NCBI RefSeq assembly: GCF_036946125.1
Contig: NZ_JAQIJT010000001.1
Location: 372,001 to 436,000 of the forward strand
Direction: 5' to 3'
Origin: Sphingomonas adhaesiva
GTDB taxonomy: Bacteria > Pseudomonadota > Alphaproteobacteria > Sphingomonadales > Sphingomonadaceae
Length of the DNA stretch: 64,000 nt
Of the stretch, positions 27,346-35,728 are shown piece after piece. A program made the translations under genes and the position numbers. Within the stretch, counting starts at the first letter, position 1; every line of letters begins with the position of its first letter. The notes beneath the pieces are model-generated. The model was not told the origin of the DNA and ran no database searches. It worked only from the letters and a program-made list of their open reading frames with translations.

Positions 27346-27776
27346 CGGGTCGTTTCTGGGAGGACGTGCCGCTCGACCGGCTCGACCGCGCGCAGTGGGA
27401 GGCGCTGTGCGACGGATGCGGCAAATGTTGCCTGCACAAGCTGGAGGATGAGGAAACCGGCGAGCTGATCGCGACCAACGTCGCGTGCCGGCTTTTGGAT
27501 CGGCGCAGCGGTCAATGCTCCAACTATCGCCATCGCCGGGCCTATGTGTCCGAGTGCGTGCGGCTGACCAGCGGCAATGTCGATTCGATCGACTGGCTGC
27601 CCTCGACCTGCGCCTATCGGCTGCGGGCCAACGGCGAGCCGCTGCCGGCATGGCATTACCTGGTCAGCGGCGACCGCGAGGCGGTGCACCGCGCCGGCGA
27701 GTCGGTGCGCGGCTGGACGATCAGCGAGGACGATGCCGGCGACCTCGAACATCATATGGTCGACCGGCAATTGTGA
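27333..27776 (+). CDS. YcgN-family cysteine-cluster protein
   Basis: A 147-residue protein (UPF0153/YkgJ type) with CDGCGKCCLHKL, VACRLLDRRSGQCSNY, SECVRL and LPSTCAYRL, eight or more cysteines likely binding zinc or an iron-sulphur centre. Function unknown. It overlaps the SCO gene upstream and the metalloprotease gene downstream (GTGA). Confidence 0.88.
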   Translation: MGALTGRFWEDVPLDRLDRAQWEALCDGCGKCCLHKLEDEETGELIATNVACRLLDRRSGQCSNYRHRRAYVSECVRLTSGNVDSIDWLPSTCAYRLRANGEPLPAWHYLVSGDREAVHRAGESVRGWTISEDDAGDLEHHMVDRQL

Positions 27777-28459
27777 CGGGTGAGTTCGACGTCGTGCGGC
27801 ATCCCCGCGCACGGCGCACGAAGCTGTCGTTCGACCCGCTGACCGGCCGCGCGCGACTGACGCTGCCGCCGCGCGCTTCGGTCGAGCGCGCGGTCGTCTG
27901 GGCGCGGGGGCAGCAGGCGTGGCTGGCGCGCCAGCGTGACGCCATGCCGCAGCCGCGACCTTTCGTCGCCGGCGCGACGATCCCCGTGGAGGGGGCTGAG
28001 CTGCAGTTGATCCACGACGCGGGGGCGTCGCGACTGCCGGTGGTGGCAGGCGGTTGCCTGACGGTCGGGGGGCCGGCGGACATGGTCGAGCGGCGCGTCG
28101 CCGCCTGGCTGAAGCGACGAGCGCTGGCGGTGCTGGAGGAGGAGACGAATCTTTATGCGGCCCGCGCCGGTGTCTCGGTCGCACGGGTGGGGATCGGCGA
28201 TCCGCGCGGGCGCTGGGGCAGCTGCGCGCACGACGGCACGATCCGCTACAGCTGGCGGCTGATCCTGGCCCCGGTGGAGGTGCGGCGGGCGACCGTCGCT
28301 CACGAGGTCGCGCACCGGCTGCACATGGACCATTCGCCCGCCTTCCACGCGGCGGTCGAGCGGCTGTTCGGCCGCGATCCCCGTCCCGAACGCACGTGGC
28401 TACGCACGCACGGGGCGGCGCTTCACTGGTTCGGGCGGTCCGTGTCGCGCGGCGGCTGA
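27773..28459 (+). CDS. YgjP/SprT-like zinc metalloprotease
   Basis: A 228-residue M48-related protein: RARRTKLSFDPLTGRARL at the N-terminus, WGSCAHDGTIRYSWRL, and the zinc site HEVAHRLHMDHSPAFHAA (HExxH plus downstream His). This is the UPF0052/DUF45 layout. The GTG start at 27773 lies in the ycgN stop. Convergent with the PBP1A gene. Confidence 0.9.
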   Translation: MTGEFDVVRHPRARRTKLSFDPLTGRARLTLPPRASVERAVVWARGQQAWLARQRDAMPQPRPFVAGATIPVEGAELQLIHDAGASRLPVVAGGCLTVGGPADMVERRVAAWLKRRALAVLEEETNLYAARAGVSVARVGIGDPRGRWGSCAHDGTIRYSWRLILAPVEVRRATVAHEVAHRLHMDHSPAFHAAVERLFGRDPRPERTWLRTHGAALHWFGRSVSRGG

Positions 28460-28587
28460 GCGCGCGGCGCATCACGCCGCGGCGCCTGCTGCTGGCCCGT
28501 CACGCGGTCGAGCCAATCCTGATCCAGCCGCTCCGTCCCGGTATCGGGCGGGGTGAGGTCGTCGCGGGGGCGTGACGGTGGGGGGGG
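28423..28587 (-). other. alternative-frame C-terminal tail of PBP1A
   Basis: If the eight-G run at 28580-28587 were seven, the PBP1A frame would continue as DDLTPPDTGTERLDQDWLD and end at 28423, overlapping the convergent metalloprotease gene by 37 bases. The DQDWLD-type tail looks more like a real PBP1A end than the present one. Either a sequence error, a mutation or slippage. Confidence 0.5.
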
Positions 28588-30562
28588 TGACCGGACGCTC
28601 GACGCCGAAGCCGGTGTCGTCATCGCCCGGTACCGGCGGGCGCGGCGGCGTGTCGCCGACCGACCGACCGTCGTCGTCGACGAAGCTCATATTGTCGGGC
28701 GCGCCGTAATAGCTTTCCGCATCCGGCTCCAGCTGCGCCTCGGGCAGCGTCACCTGGGTGTCGAACTGCTCGATCGGGCGGCTGGCGACCGCGGCGCTCA
28801 TGAACTGCGCGAACGCCTTCGCGGGAGCGGTGCCGCCGTGGAGCCCGGCGATCGCACGCGCGTCGTCGCGGCCCATCCACACCCCCGTCGTCAGCCCGCT
28901 GGAAAAGCCGAGGAACCAGCCGTCCTTGCTGCTGCTGGTGGTGCCGGTCTTTCCCGCGACCGGACGCCCGATCTGCGCCGCACGCCCCGTGCCCGTATTG
29001 ACCGCGGTCTGGAGCAGGTCGGTCATCTGCGCGGCGACGTACGGTGCCACCAGCACGCGGCTGCGATCCACCTCGTGGGTGTAGATCTCTTCGTTGTCGG
29101 CGGTGACGCGGGTGATGCCGAACGGCGTGATCTCCACGCCCTTGTTCGCGACGGAGGCGAACGCCCGCGTCATGTCGATCAGCCGCACGTCCGAGGTGCC
29201 CAGCACCATGGAGGGGTGGGTGTTGACCGGCGTGGTGATGCCGAAGCGGCGCGCCATGTCGGCGACGGTCTGGAAACCGACCGCCTGCCCCAGCTTCGCC
29301 GCGATGGTGTTGAGCGAATAGGCGAAGGCGGTGCGCAGCGTCACCTCGCCCGAATTGCGGCGCGAATCGTTGCGCGGGGACCAGCCGTCGATCGTCACCG
29401 GCTCGTCGATCTCCTTGTCCTCCGGCGTGCGCCCGGCCTCGAGTGCTGCGAGATAGACGAAGAGCTTGAAGGCGGAGCCGGGCTGGCGCTGCGCCTGGGT
29501 GGCGCGGTTGTAGATCGAGCTGACGTAATCGGTGCCGCCCACCATCGCGCGCACCGCCCCGTCACGGTCGATCGATACCAGCGCACCCTGCGCACCGCGC
29601 GGCACGTTGGCCCGCACCGCGGCATCGGCGGCGCGCTGCATCGCCGGGTCGAGCGTGGTCCACACCTCCAGCGGCTTGACCGTCTCGTCGATCAGCAGAT
29701 CGAGCTGCGGCAGGGCCCAGTCGGTGAAGTAGCGGACGCTGTTCTGTTTCGGCGCGGGGGCGAGCGCGACATCGGCGGGGTCGGCGGAATCGGCCTGCCC
29801 CTGGGTGATGAAGCCGTTGCGCACCATCTGTTGCAGCACGACGCCCGCGCGGCCCTTGGCGGCGTCGGCATCGGCGGTGGGGGAGTAGTTGGACGGCGCC
29901 TTGACCAGCCCGGCGATGACCGCCGCCTCCGCCAGCGTCAGCCGGTCGGCGCCGTGGCCGAAGAACTTCCGGCTGGCGGCGTCGATGCCATAGGCGCCGC
30001 CGCCATAATAGACCTTGTTCAGATACAGTTCGAGGACCTGATCCTTGGTGAACTTGCGCTCCAGTGCCAGAGCCAGGATCCACTCGCGGAACTTGCGACC
30101 GAACTTCTTCTGGTTGTTCAGGAAGATGTTACGCGCGAGCTGCTGCGTGATGGTCGAGCCGCCCTGGATCCAACGGCCGCGCTCGATCCGGATCGCGGCC
30201 GAGCGCGCGATGCCGATCGGGTCGACGCCCAGATGGCTGCGGAAGCGACGATCCTCCACCGCGACCGTCGCATCGCGCATCACCGCGGGGATGCGATCGT
30301 AGGGAAGCCATTCGCCGTAGCTCGGCCCGAGCGACACCAGCACCGAGCCATCGGCGGCATGGACGCGGATCATCTGCCCGTTGGGCGAGGACTTCAGGCT
30401 TTCGAAGCTCGGCAGCTGGGCACGCGCGATATAGACCGCGGTAACGAGCGCACCGAGCAGCAGTACCGCGAGCGCGATCGCCGCCTTCGTGGCAAACCAC
30501 AACCGCCCCCGCCAGCGCGAGGGGGTTGCGGATCGGCGTTTGGGGGAGGAGGCGCGGGCCAT
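28472..30562 (-). CDS. mrcA: class A penicillin-binding protein 1A
   Basis: Bifunctional peptidoglycan glycosyltransferase and transpeptidase. The 696-residue protein has a membrane anchor (about 25-47), a GT51 domain with EDRRFRSHLGVDP and GGSTITQQLARNIFL, and a transpeptidase with SxxK in PGSAFKLFVY at about 358, SLN in AYSLNTIAAK and KTGTT at about 530. The last 30 residues are an odd Arg/Pro-rich tail after a run of eight G (28580-28587); removing one G gives a more natural acidic tail, so a frameshift is suspected. The symbol follows the PBP1A convention. Confidence 0.93.
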   Translation of the reverse strand: MARASSPKRRSATPSRWRGRLWFATKAAIALAVLLLGALVTAVYIARAQLPSFESLKSSPNGQMIRVHAADGSVLVSLGPSYGEWLPYDRIPAVMRDATVAVEDRRFRSHLGVDPIGIARSAAIRIERGRWIQGGSTITQQLARNIFLNNQKKFGRKFREWILALALERKFTKDQVLELYLNKVYYGGGAYGIDAASRKFFGHGADRLTLAEAAVIAGLVKAPSNYSPTADADAAKGRAGVVLQQMVRNGFITQGQADSADPADVALAPAPKQNSVRYFTDWALPQLDLLIDETVKPLEVWTTLDPAMQRAADAAVRANVPRGAQGALVSIDRDGAVRAMVGGTDYVSSIYNRATQAQRQPGSAFKLFVYLAALEAGRTPEDKEIDEPVTIDGWSPRNDSRRNSGEVTLRTAFAYSLNTIAAKLGQAVGFQTVADMARRFGITTPVNTHPSMVLGTSDVRLIDMTRAFASVANKGVEITPFGITRVTADNEEIYTHEVDRSRVLVAPYVAAQMTDLLQTAVNTGTGRAAQIGRPVAGKTGTTSSSKDGWFLGFSSGLTTGVWMGRDDARAIAGLHGGTAPAKAFAQFMSAAVASRPIEQFDTQVTLPEAQLEPDAESYYGAPDNMSFVDDDGRSVGDTPPRPPVPGDDDTGFGVERPVTPPTVTPPRRPHPARYRDGAAGSGLARPRDGPAAGAAA

Positions 30563-30615
30563 GGCGTGCGCCTTGCCGGATAAAGGCTTAGGCCATGGTT
30601 AACAAGAAATGGATT

Positions 30616-31017
30616 TCAGGCCGCGGCGCGCGCGCGGAAGTCGAGCGACACCGAGTTCATGCAATAGCGCAGCCCGGTCGGCGGCGGGCCGTCGGGGAAG
30701 ACGTGGCCGAGGTGGCTGTCGCACCGCGCGCAGCGGGTCTCGACACGCGTCATGCCGTGGCTGGTGTCGCGGTGATCGGTCACCGCATCGGGCGTGATCG
30801 GCTGGGTGAAGCTGGGCCAGCCGGAGCCGGAATCGTATTTGTCGACGCTGTCGAACAGCGCCAGCTCGCACGCGGCGCAATGGTAGATGCCGTCGGCCTT
30901 GTTATCGTTGAGCCGCCCGGAAAAGGCGCGTTCGGTGCCGGCCTGGCGCAGGACGTGATATTGTTCGGGGGTCAGCCGCTGCTTCCACTCGGCTTCGGAG
31001 AGATTGATCTGTTCCAT
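30616..31017 (-). CDS. msrB: peptide-methionine (R)-S-oxide reductase MsrB
   Basis: Repairs methionine-R-sulfoxide in proteins. The 133-residue protein has zinc ligands YHCAACELALF and CARCDSHLGHVFPDG, WPSFTQPI, and the catalytic cysteine in GLRYCMNSVSLDF. Single gene upstream of the PBP1A gene on the same strand in the opposite order, 53 bases apart. Confidence 0.95.
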   Translation of the reverse strand: MEQINLSEAEWKQRLTPEQYHVLRQAGTERAFSGRLNDNKADGIYHCAACELALFDSVDKYDSGSGWPSFTQPITPDAVTDHRDTSHGMTRVETRCARCDSHLGHVFPDGPPPTGLRYCMNSVSLDFRARAAA

Positions 31018-31048
31018 GGGCGCGATCTGGTTCCGGGAGGGTCGTTGT

Positions 31049-32137
31049 TCAATGGGTTGCGTGATCGATCCGTGTCAGCCGCGCGATGACGTGGATCAGC
31101 CCGGTGCGGGCGGCGATCGACAGCAGCGGCGCGGACAGGGCGGGGCGTTCCGCGAGTGCGCGTACCGTGCCGGCGATGCGCAACGGATGCGCGGCGCGAT
31201 CGGCGAAGTCGCGCTGCCACCGCGGGGCGGCGTTCGCCCCTCCCGCGAGCCACGCCGATGCCGCGGACGCGCCGCTGGCAAGCGCGATGCCCATTCCCTC
31301 GCCGGCAAGCGAGGGGATGACCGCGGCCTGGTCGCCCAGACGGAAGCGGCCGGATACACCGGCGGTCGCGCGCCAGCCGTAAGGGACGTTGGCCACCGCC
31401 TCGACCGCGGAGCCGTCCCCGGCGTAAAGGCGATCGCCTAGGGCGGGGGCGTCGTCGGCCAGCTCGGCCAGGAGCCGCGCGGGATCGCCCGCCGCGTCGA
31501 GGCGGGAGCGATGCACCGCGAGGCAGATGTTGGTGCTGCCGTCCTCCTGCCGCGCGATGCCGGCATAGCCACGGTCGAACAGATGCAGCTCGATGGCGTC
31601 CCCGACGAGCCGGTCGAGCGTGACGCAGCGCGACCGGCGCTGGCGAAGGCCGAGCGTCGGGTCGCTGCCGCGGGCGTCCGCCGGGCGGGCGGCGCCGCGG
31701 ACGTCGTGCTTGCCGGTGGCCAGGAAGAGGGTTTCGGGGGTCAGCGTCGCGCCATCCGCGGTGCGGATCGTCCCTTCTTCCACCGCGCGTACCGCGACGC
31801 CGCGCTCGACCCCCGTGCCGAGCGCGGCCGCGTGGTCGATGAGGAGGGTGTCGAGGTGGCGCCGCGATACCGCGATGGCGGGGGCGGGCAGGCGGGCCTC
31901 CGCCATGCGCCCGCCGGCGAAGAGGCGGACGCGGGTGATCCGCTCGACGCTGAGGCGGTCGCGCTCGATCCCCAGCGCCGCGAGCGCATCGAGCGTGCGC
32001 CAGCTGAGGAAGCCGCCGCACAAGGCGTCGCCGGTGTCGCGGTGACGCTCCAGCACGGTGGCGCGGATGCCGGCGCGCGCGAGCACGATAGCAGCGGCGG
32101 CGCCCGCCGGCCCGCCGCCCAGGATCAGCGGCGTCAT
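31049..32137 (-). CDS. FAD-dependent oxidoreductase of a type III PKS cluster
   Basis: A 362-residue flavoprotein of the geranylgeranyl-reductase/PHBH type: FAD motif LILGGGPAGAAAAIVLARAG at the start, GDQAAVIPSLAGEGMGIAL (GD FAD-binding motif) at about 276. Probably hydroxylates or reduces the product of the neighbouring synthase. Its ATG at 32137 overlaps the methyltransferase stop; a longer upstream frame is antisense noise. Confidence 0.85.
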   Translation of the reverse strand: MTPLILGGGPAGAAAAIVLARAGIRATVLERHRDTGDALCGGFLSWRTLDALAALGIERDRLSVERITRVRLFAGGRMAEARLPAPAIAVSRRHLDTLLIDHAAALGTGVERGVAVRAVEEGTIRTADGATLTPETLFLATGKHDVRGAARPADARGSDPTLGLRQRRSRCVTLDRLVGDAIELHLFDRGYAGIARQEDGSTNICLAVHRSRLDAAGDPARLLAELADDAPALGDRLYAGDGSAVEAVANVPYGWRATAGVSGRFRLGDQAAVIPSLAGEGMGIALASGASAASAWLAGGANAAPRWQRDFADRAAHPLRIAGTVRALAERPALSAPLLSIAARTGLIHVIARLTRIDHATH

Positions 32138-32823
32138 CGGTGGCGCTCGACGCACAGCCGGAAGGGGAAGGCGCGGTAGATACGCGCATCCTCTACCCCC
32201 GCCGCGTCGAGGATCGCGGACCATTCGCCGGGGCGATAGCTGCGCGCGATCGACAGATGGCCATCGTGGCGGACGATCGGATGCCAGCGGAACAGCGCCG
32301 CGAGCAGCGGCCAGCCGCGATAGGCGAAGGCGTGCCGATGCAGGTCGTTGACCAGCCAGCCGACCGCGGCATGGCGTTGCATGAAGCGCAGGAAGGCGAC
32401 GAGCTGCGCCTCGGTCATATGGTGCGCGACGAGGCTGGAGACGATGAAGTCCCATGTCTCCCCCGTCAGACCGGCATAGTCGCCGGTCCGCCAGTCGATG
32501 GCGGTGCCGGGCGGCGTGTGCGCGCGCGCCGCCGCCTCGCTACGCGGGTTGAGATCGATGCCGACCAGGTCGAACGCGACGCCGCGACGCTCCCCCCAGC
32601 GCGCGATCCGACGCAGCATATCGCCGTCGCCATAACCGACGTCGAGCAGGCGATAGCGCTGCCCCGGCGTCGTCAGCCGGCGCAGGAAGGCGAGCGTCGG
32701 GCGGGCGGCGAGCGTGACCCGGTTCACCCTGGCCAGATCGGCGACGACATCGGCATAGGTGGCGGCGGGCAGATCGTCCGAGTCCATCCATTCCTCGGCG
32801 ACGGCGCGGGTCGCGAGCGTCAT
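32134..32823 (-). CDS. SAM-dependent methyltransferase of a type III PKS cluster
   Basis: A 229-residue class I methyltransferase with motif I LLDVGYGDGDMLRRIARW and GIDLNPRSEAAARAH, then FIVSSLVAHHMTE. Coupled by ATGA overlaps on both sides (type III PKS upstream, flavoprotein downstream), so the three genes form one operon. Substrate is inferred to be a polyketide intermediate. Confidence 0.85.
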   Translation of the reverse strand: MTLATRAVAEEWMDSDDLPAATYADVVADLARVNRVTLAARPTLAFLRRLTTPGQRYRLLDVGYGDGDMLRRIARWGERRGVAFDLVGIDLNPRSEAAARAHTPPGTAIDWRTGDYAGLTGETWDFIVSSLVAHHMTEAQLVAFLRFMQRHAAVGWLVNDLHRHAFAYRGWPLLAALFRWHPIVRHDGHLSIARSYRPGEWSAILDAAGVEDARIYRAFPFRLCVERHR

Positions 32824-33878
32824 GCCGACCGTCCGAACGCGAACCCCTCCGCGGCGAGGCCGGGACCGAAGGCGAGCGCGATGCCGTAATCGGGCACGGG
32901 GCGTTCCAGCAGGCGGGCGAGAACGAACATCAGCGTCGCGGAGGACATGTTGCCGTTGTCGGCCAGGACGCGTCGCGACGCGTCGAGCGCATCCGTGGGC
33001 AGATCGAGCGCGATGGCGACCGCATCCAGGATCGAGCGTCCGCCGGCATGGACCGCCCAGGCGTCGGGTGTGCGACCGCCGGTGATCGCGGTGACCAGCG
33101 CGGAGTCCCTGAGTGCCGCGGCGATCCGGCCGGGCACCTCGCCCGAGAGATGCATCGCGAAGCCGCGATCGGTGATGTCCCAGCGGATCAGCGCATCCGA
33201 ATCGGGAAGGGTGGTGGCGAAGGGGCGCCCCATCGGCAGCCCGACGGCATCGGCGGTGACCAGCGCGGCGGCGGCGCCATCGCCGAACTGGAGCATCGCC
33301 AGCAGCGGCTCCAGCCGATCCTCCGCCTGCAGGTGGAGCGTGGACAGCTCGACGGTGACGACGAGCACGCGTGCCTCCGGTTCCGACCGGACGATGTGGC
33401 GCGCGGTGCGCAGCGCGGCGACCGCGGCGTAGCAGCCCATGAAGCCCACCAGCGTCCGCTCGACCGCGGGCGACAGGCCGAGCGCGGCGGCAATGCGCTG
33501 GTCGATACCGGGGGCGACGAAGCCGGTGCAGCTGGCGACGACCAGATGGGTGATGGCGCCGGTCGACACGCGGGTCGCCAGATCGGCGATCGCGGCAAGC
33601 GCCAGCACCGGCGCCGCCCCGGCATAGAGCGCCATCCGCGCGGCGGTACCGGGATGCGGTTCCGCGGCGTAGAAGCCGCCCGGTGCGACCGGCGGGTCGG
33701 GAAGCACCGACCAGCGGTGGCCGATCCCGGAGCGTGCGGCCATGCGATCGAAGAGCTTCGCCTCCGCCGCCGGCAGGCGCGCGCGCGCCCAGTCGACGAA
33801 CGCGGCATGGATGTCCTGCGCGGGAACGGCGGTGCCGATGGCGTTGATATGGGGCTGGGTCGCCATCGCGACTCTCAA
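32820..33878 (-). CDS. type III polyketide synthase
   Basis: Chalcone-synthase-like iterative synthase of 352 residues with the full triad: Cys in VVASCTGFVAPGID at about 114, His in WAVHAGGRSILD, Asn in LADNGNMSSATLMF. It builds a short polyketide on an acyl starter; which starter cannot be read from the sequence. ATG at 33878 or four codons later. First gene of the three-gene operon and upstream of tRNA-Leu. Confidence 0.92.
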   Translation of the reverse strand: MRVAMATQPHINAIGTAVPAQDIHAAFVDWARARLPAAEAKLFDRMAARSGIGHRWSVLPDPPVAPGGFYAAEPHPGTAARMALYAGAAPVLALAAIADLATRVSTGAITHLVVASCTGFVAPGIDQRIAAALGLSPAVERTLVGFMGCYAAVAALRTARHIVRSEPEARVLVVTVELSTLHLQAEDRLEPLLAMLQFGDGAAAALVTADAVGLPMGRPFATTLPDSDALIRWDITDRGFAMHLSGEVPGRIAAALRDSALVTAITGGRTPDAWAVHAGGRSILDAVAIALDLPTDALDASRRVLADNGNMSSATLMFVLARLLERPVPDYGIALAFGPGLAAEGFAFGRSA

Positions 33879-33942
33879 CGCCTCAGCCCGGGATTCGGGT
33901 ACCGGATCGCCTCAACGGGCGAACCTATCCGCCGGGATAGGA

Positions 33943-34029
33943 TGGTGCGGTCGAGAAGACTCGAACTTCCACGTCCTTTCGGACACAACGACCTCAACGT
34001 TGCGCGTCTACCAATTCCGCCACGACCGC
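33943..34029 (-). tRNA. tRNA-Leu (anticodon GAG)
   Basis: An 87-base cloverleaf including an encoded CCA end (33943-33945). Acceptor stem GCGGTCG pairs with CGACCGC; D-arm TGGCGGAATTGGTAGACGC; anticodon stem CAACG/CGTTG with loop TTGAGGT, giving GAG; a class II variable arm TGTCCGAAAGGACGT; T-arm GAAGTTCGAGTCTTC. It decodes CTC and CTT leucine codons. Confidence 0.93.
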
Positions 34030-34119
34030 ACGTGGATGTACGACGGGGCAGCCCCGACGTTTGGCAAGGACGCGCCCCTAGCATCGCCATTATGGACTGG
34101 CAACGTCGAAAAACGCGGG

Positions 34120-34875
34120 TCAGCCCGCCTCGCCGACGAAGCTGAGGTCCAGCCGTTTCGAACTGGCGGGGACGTCGACCTGCGCCGAATTGAAATCGAT
34201 CGCGGCGTTCGGCGCCAGCGTGCGCTGCTGCGGGGTGATCGTCCAGCTGAACACGATCTTGTCCTGCGCATCGCGCAGGTCGGCGCGGATGTCGGGGACG
34301 CGCTGGCGCGTGGGCGACGGGTTGGTGATCTGCCCGCTGACCGCGAACAGCTCCGAGCCGTTTGCCATCTTGCGCCGCTCGATCGGGTTGTCGACGATGC
34401 GCAGCGGCAGCTCTTCCGGCCCGATCGACAGGCCGATCTGCTGCGCCAGCCCCGGCGCGGTCGTCCACAGGATGATCCCGACCGCGATCAGCATCAGCAG
34501 CCCCGCCGCCAACGACGCGATCGTGCGTACCCGCGTGTTGTTGCGGGTGGGGCGGAACGGCGGGCGATGCGCGAAGGCGTCGTAGCCGGGCGTCCCGGCC
34601 GGCGGTGCGACGAACGGCTCGGGCGGGGGCGGGGGCGGGGGCGCCGCGGCCGGCATCGGGGCGGCCGGGGGGACATCCTCCACCGCCGCGGCCGGTATCG
34701 CTGGCGCTGCCTCCGGCTCGTCCTCCGGCTCGTCCTCCGGCTCGTCCTCCGGCTCGGGCGGATCCTGATACCAGCTGTGGCGGCAGTTGGCGCAGCGCAC
34801 GGTGCGCCCCGTGGTCCCGATCGCGCTGTCGGGGACCAGGTAGCGGGTGCGGCATTCGGGACATTCGAGAAGCAT
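34120..34875 (-). CDS. MJ0042-type zinc-ribbon membrane protein
   Basis: A 251-residue protein beginning MLLECPECRTRYLVPDSAIG with a second pair VRCANCRHSWYQ (zinc ribbon), a Pro/Glu/Ala-rich linker with four tandem PEDE units, one transmembrane segment (IASLAAGLLMLIAVGIIL) and a C-terminal periplasmic domain with SGQITNPSPTRQRVPDI. Likely an alphaproteobacterial zinc-ribbon/DUF3426 protein; function unknown. ATG at 34875 chosen because the zinc ribbon starts there. Divergent from ftsE. Confidence 0.85.
   Translation of the reverse strand: MLLECPECRTRYLVPDSAIGTTGRTVRCANCRHSWYQDPPEPEDEPEDEPEDEPEAAPAIPAAAVEDVPPAAPMPAAAPPPPPPPEPFVAPPAGTPGYDAFAHRPPFRPTRNNTRVRTIASLAAGLLMLIAVGIILWTTAPGLAQQIGLSIGPEELPLRIVDNPIERRKMANGSELFAVSGQITNPSPTRQRVPDIRADLRDAQDKIVFSWTITPQQRTLAPNAAIDFNSAQVDVPASSKRLDLSFVGEAG
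34711..34756. repeat. 12-bp tandem repeat inside the zinc-ribbon gene
   Basis: CTCCGGCTCGTC repeated three times plus 10 bases of a fourth copy. It encodes the PEDE units of the linker, so copy number can change without breaking the frame. Confidence 0.85.
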
Positions 34876-35008
34876 GGACGCAGGCACCGGCTGGACGGAA
34901 ACCGAATCTAAACACCTGTCCCGCCCCGATGGCAAGCACGTCGCGCCGTGCTTGAAGCGTCCGAAGGCGCGTGCGATGGCAGGCGACGTTTACACAGGTT
35001 GAGGCCGG

Positions 35009-35728
35009 GTGGCGGGAATCGTCCAGTTCGAGAATGTCGGATTGCGCTACGGCCAGGGCGACGAGGTGCTGCGCGACCTGTCGTTCGCGCTGGCGCCGGG
35101 CGAATTCTATTTCCTGACCGGCGCCAGCGGTGCGGGCAAGACGTCGCTGCTGAAGCTCCTCTACCTCGCGCAGCGCCCCAGCCGCGGCGTGATCCGGCTG
35201 TTCGGCACCGACGTGGTGACGCTGCCGCGGCAGCGCATTCCCGGTTTCCGGCGGCGGATCGGCGTCGTCTACCAGGACTTCCGCCTGGTGCCCCACCTGT
35301 CGATCGCCGACAATGTCGCCTTGCCGCTGCGCATCGCCGGCGTGCTGGAGAGCGAAGTGCGCGAGGCGGTGGGCGAGATGCTGGCCTGGGTCGGCCTCAC
35401 CCACCGCGCCGATGCGCGCCCGCCGACGCTGTCCGGTGGCGAGCAGCAGCGCGTGGCGATCGCGCGTGCCGTCATCGGCCGGCCCGAGATCCTGGTCGCG
35501 GACGAGCCGACCGGCAACGTCGACGAGGCGATGGCGGAGCGGCTGATGCAGCTCTTCGCCTCGCTCAACGGCCTGGGCACGACGGTGGTGATGGCGACGC
35601 ACGACCTCAGCCTCCTGAACCGCGTGAAGGCGGCGCAGATGATCCGGATCGTCGATGGCCGGCTGCACGATCCCACCGGCAGCCTGCGCTTCCCGCCGGC
35701 CCGCCCGGCGGAGCGGGGCGCGGCATGA
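35009..35728 (+). CDS. ftsE: cell division ATP-binding protein FtsE
   Basis: ATPase of the FtsEX complex that controls septal peptidoglycan hydrolases. The 239-residue ABC protein has Walker A TGASGAGKTSLLKLLYLA at about 43, the signature LSGGEQQRVAIARA at about 142 and Walker B ILVADEPTGNVD. GTG start at 35009. It overlaps ftsX by ATGA. The 133 bases before it form the divergent promoter region with the zinc-ribbon gene. Confidence 0.93.
   Translation: MAGIVQFENVGLRYGQGDEVLRDLSFALAPGEFYFLTGASGAGKTSLLKLLYLAQRPSRGVIRLFGTDVVTLPRQRIPGFRRRIGVVYQDFRLVPHLSIADNVALPLRIAGVLESEVREAVGEMLAWVGLTHRADARPPTLSGGEQQRVAIARAVIGRPEILVADEPTGNVDEAMAERLMQLFASLNGLGTTVVMATHDLSLLNRVKAAQMIRIVDGRLHDPTGSLRFPPARPAERGAA

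Noticed and set aside
28553..30583. A 676-residue plus-strand frame opposite PBP1A
   Set aside because: PBP1A motifs are complete on the minus strand; this frame is an antisense artefact.
30585..30605. CtrA-like TTAA half sites before the PBP1A gene
   Set aside because: Only one full half site (TTAAC) and a poor second half; not enough to call a binding site.
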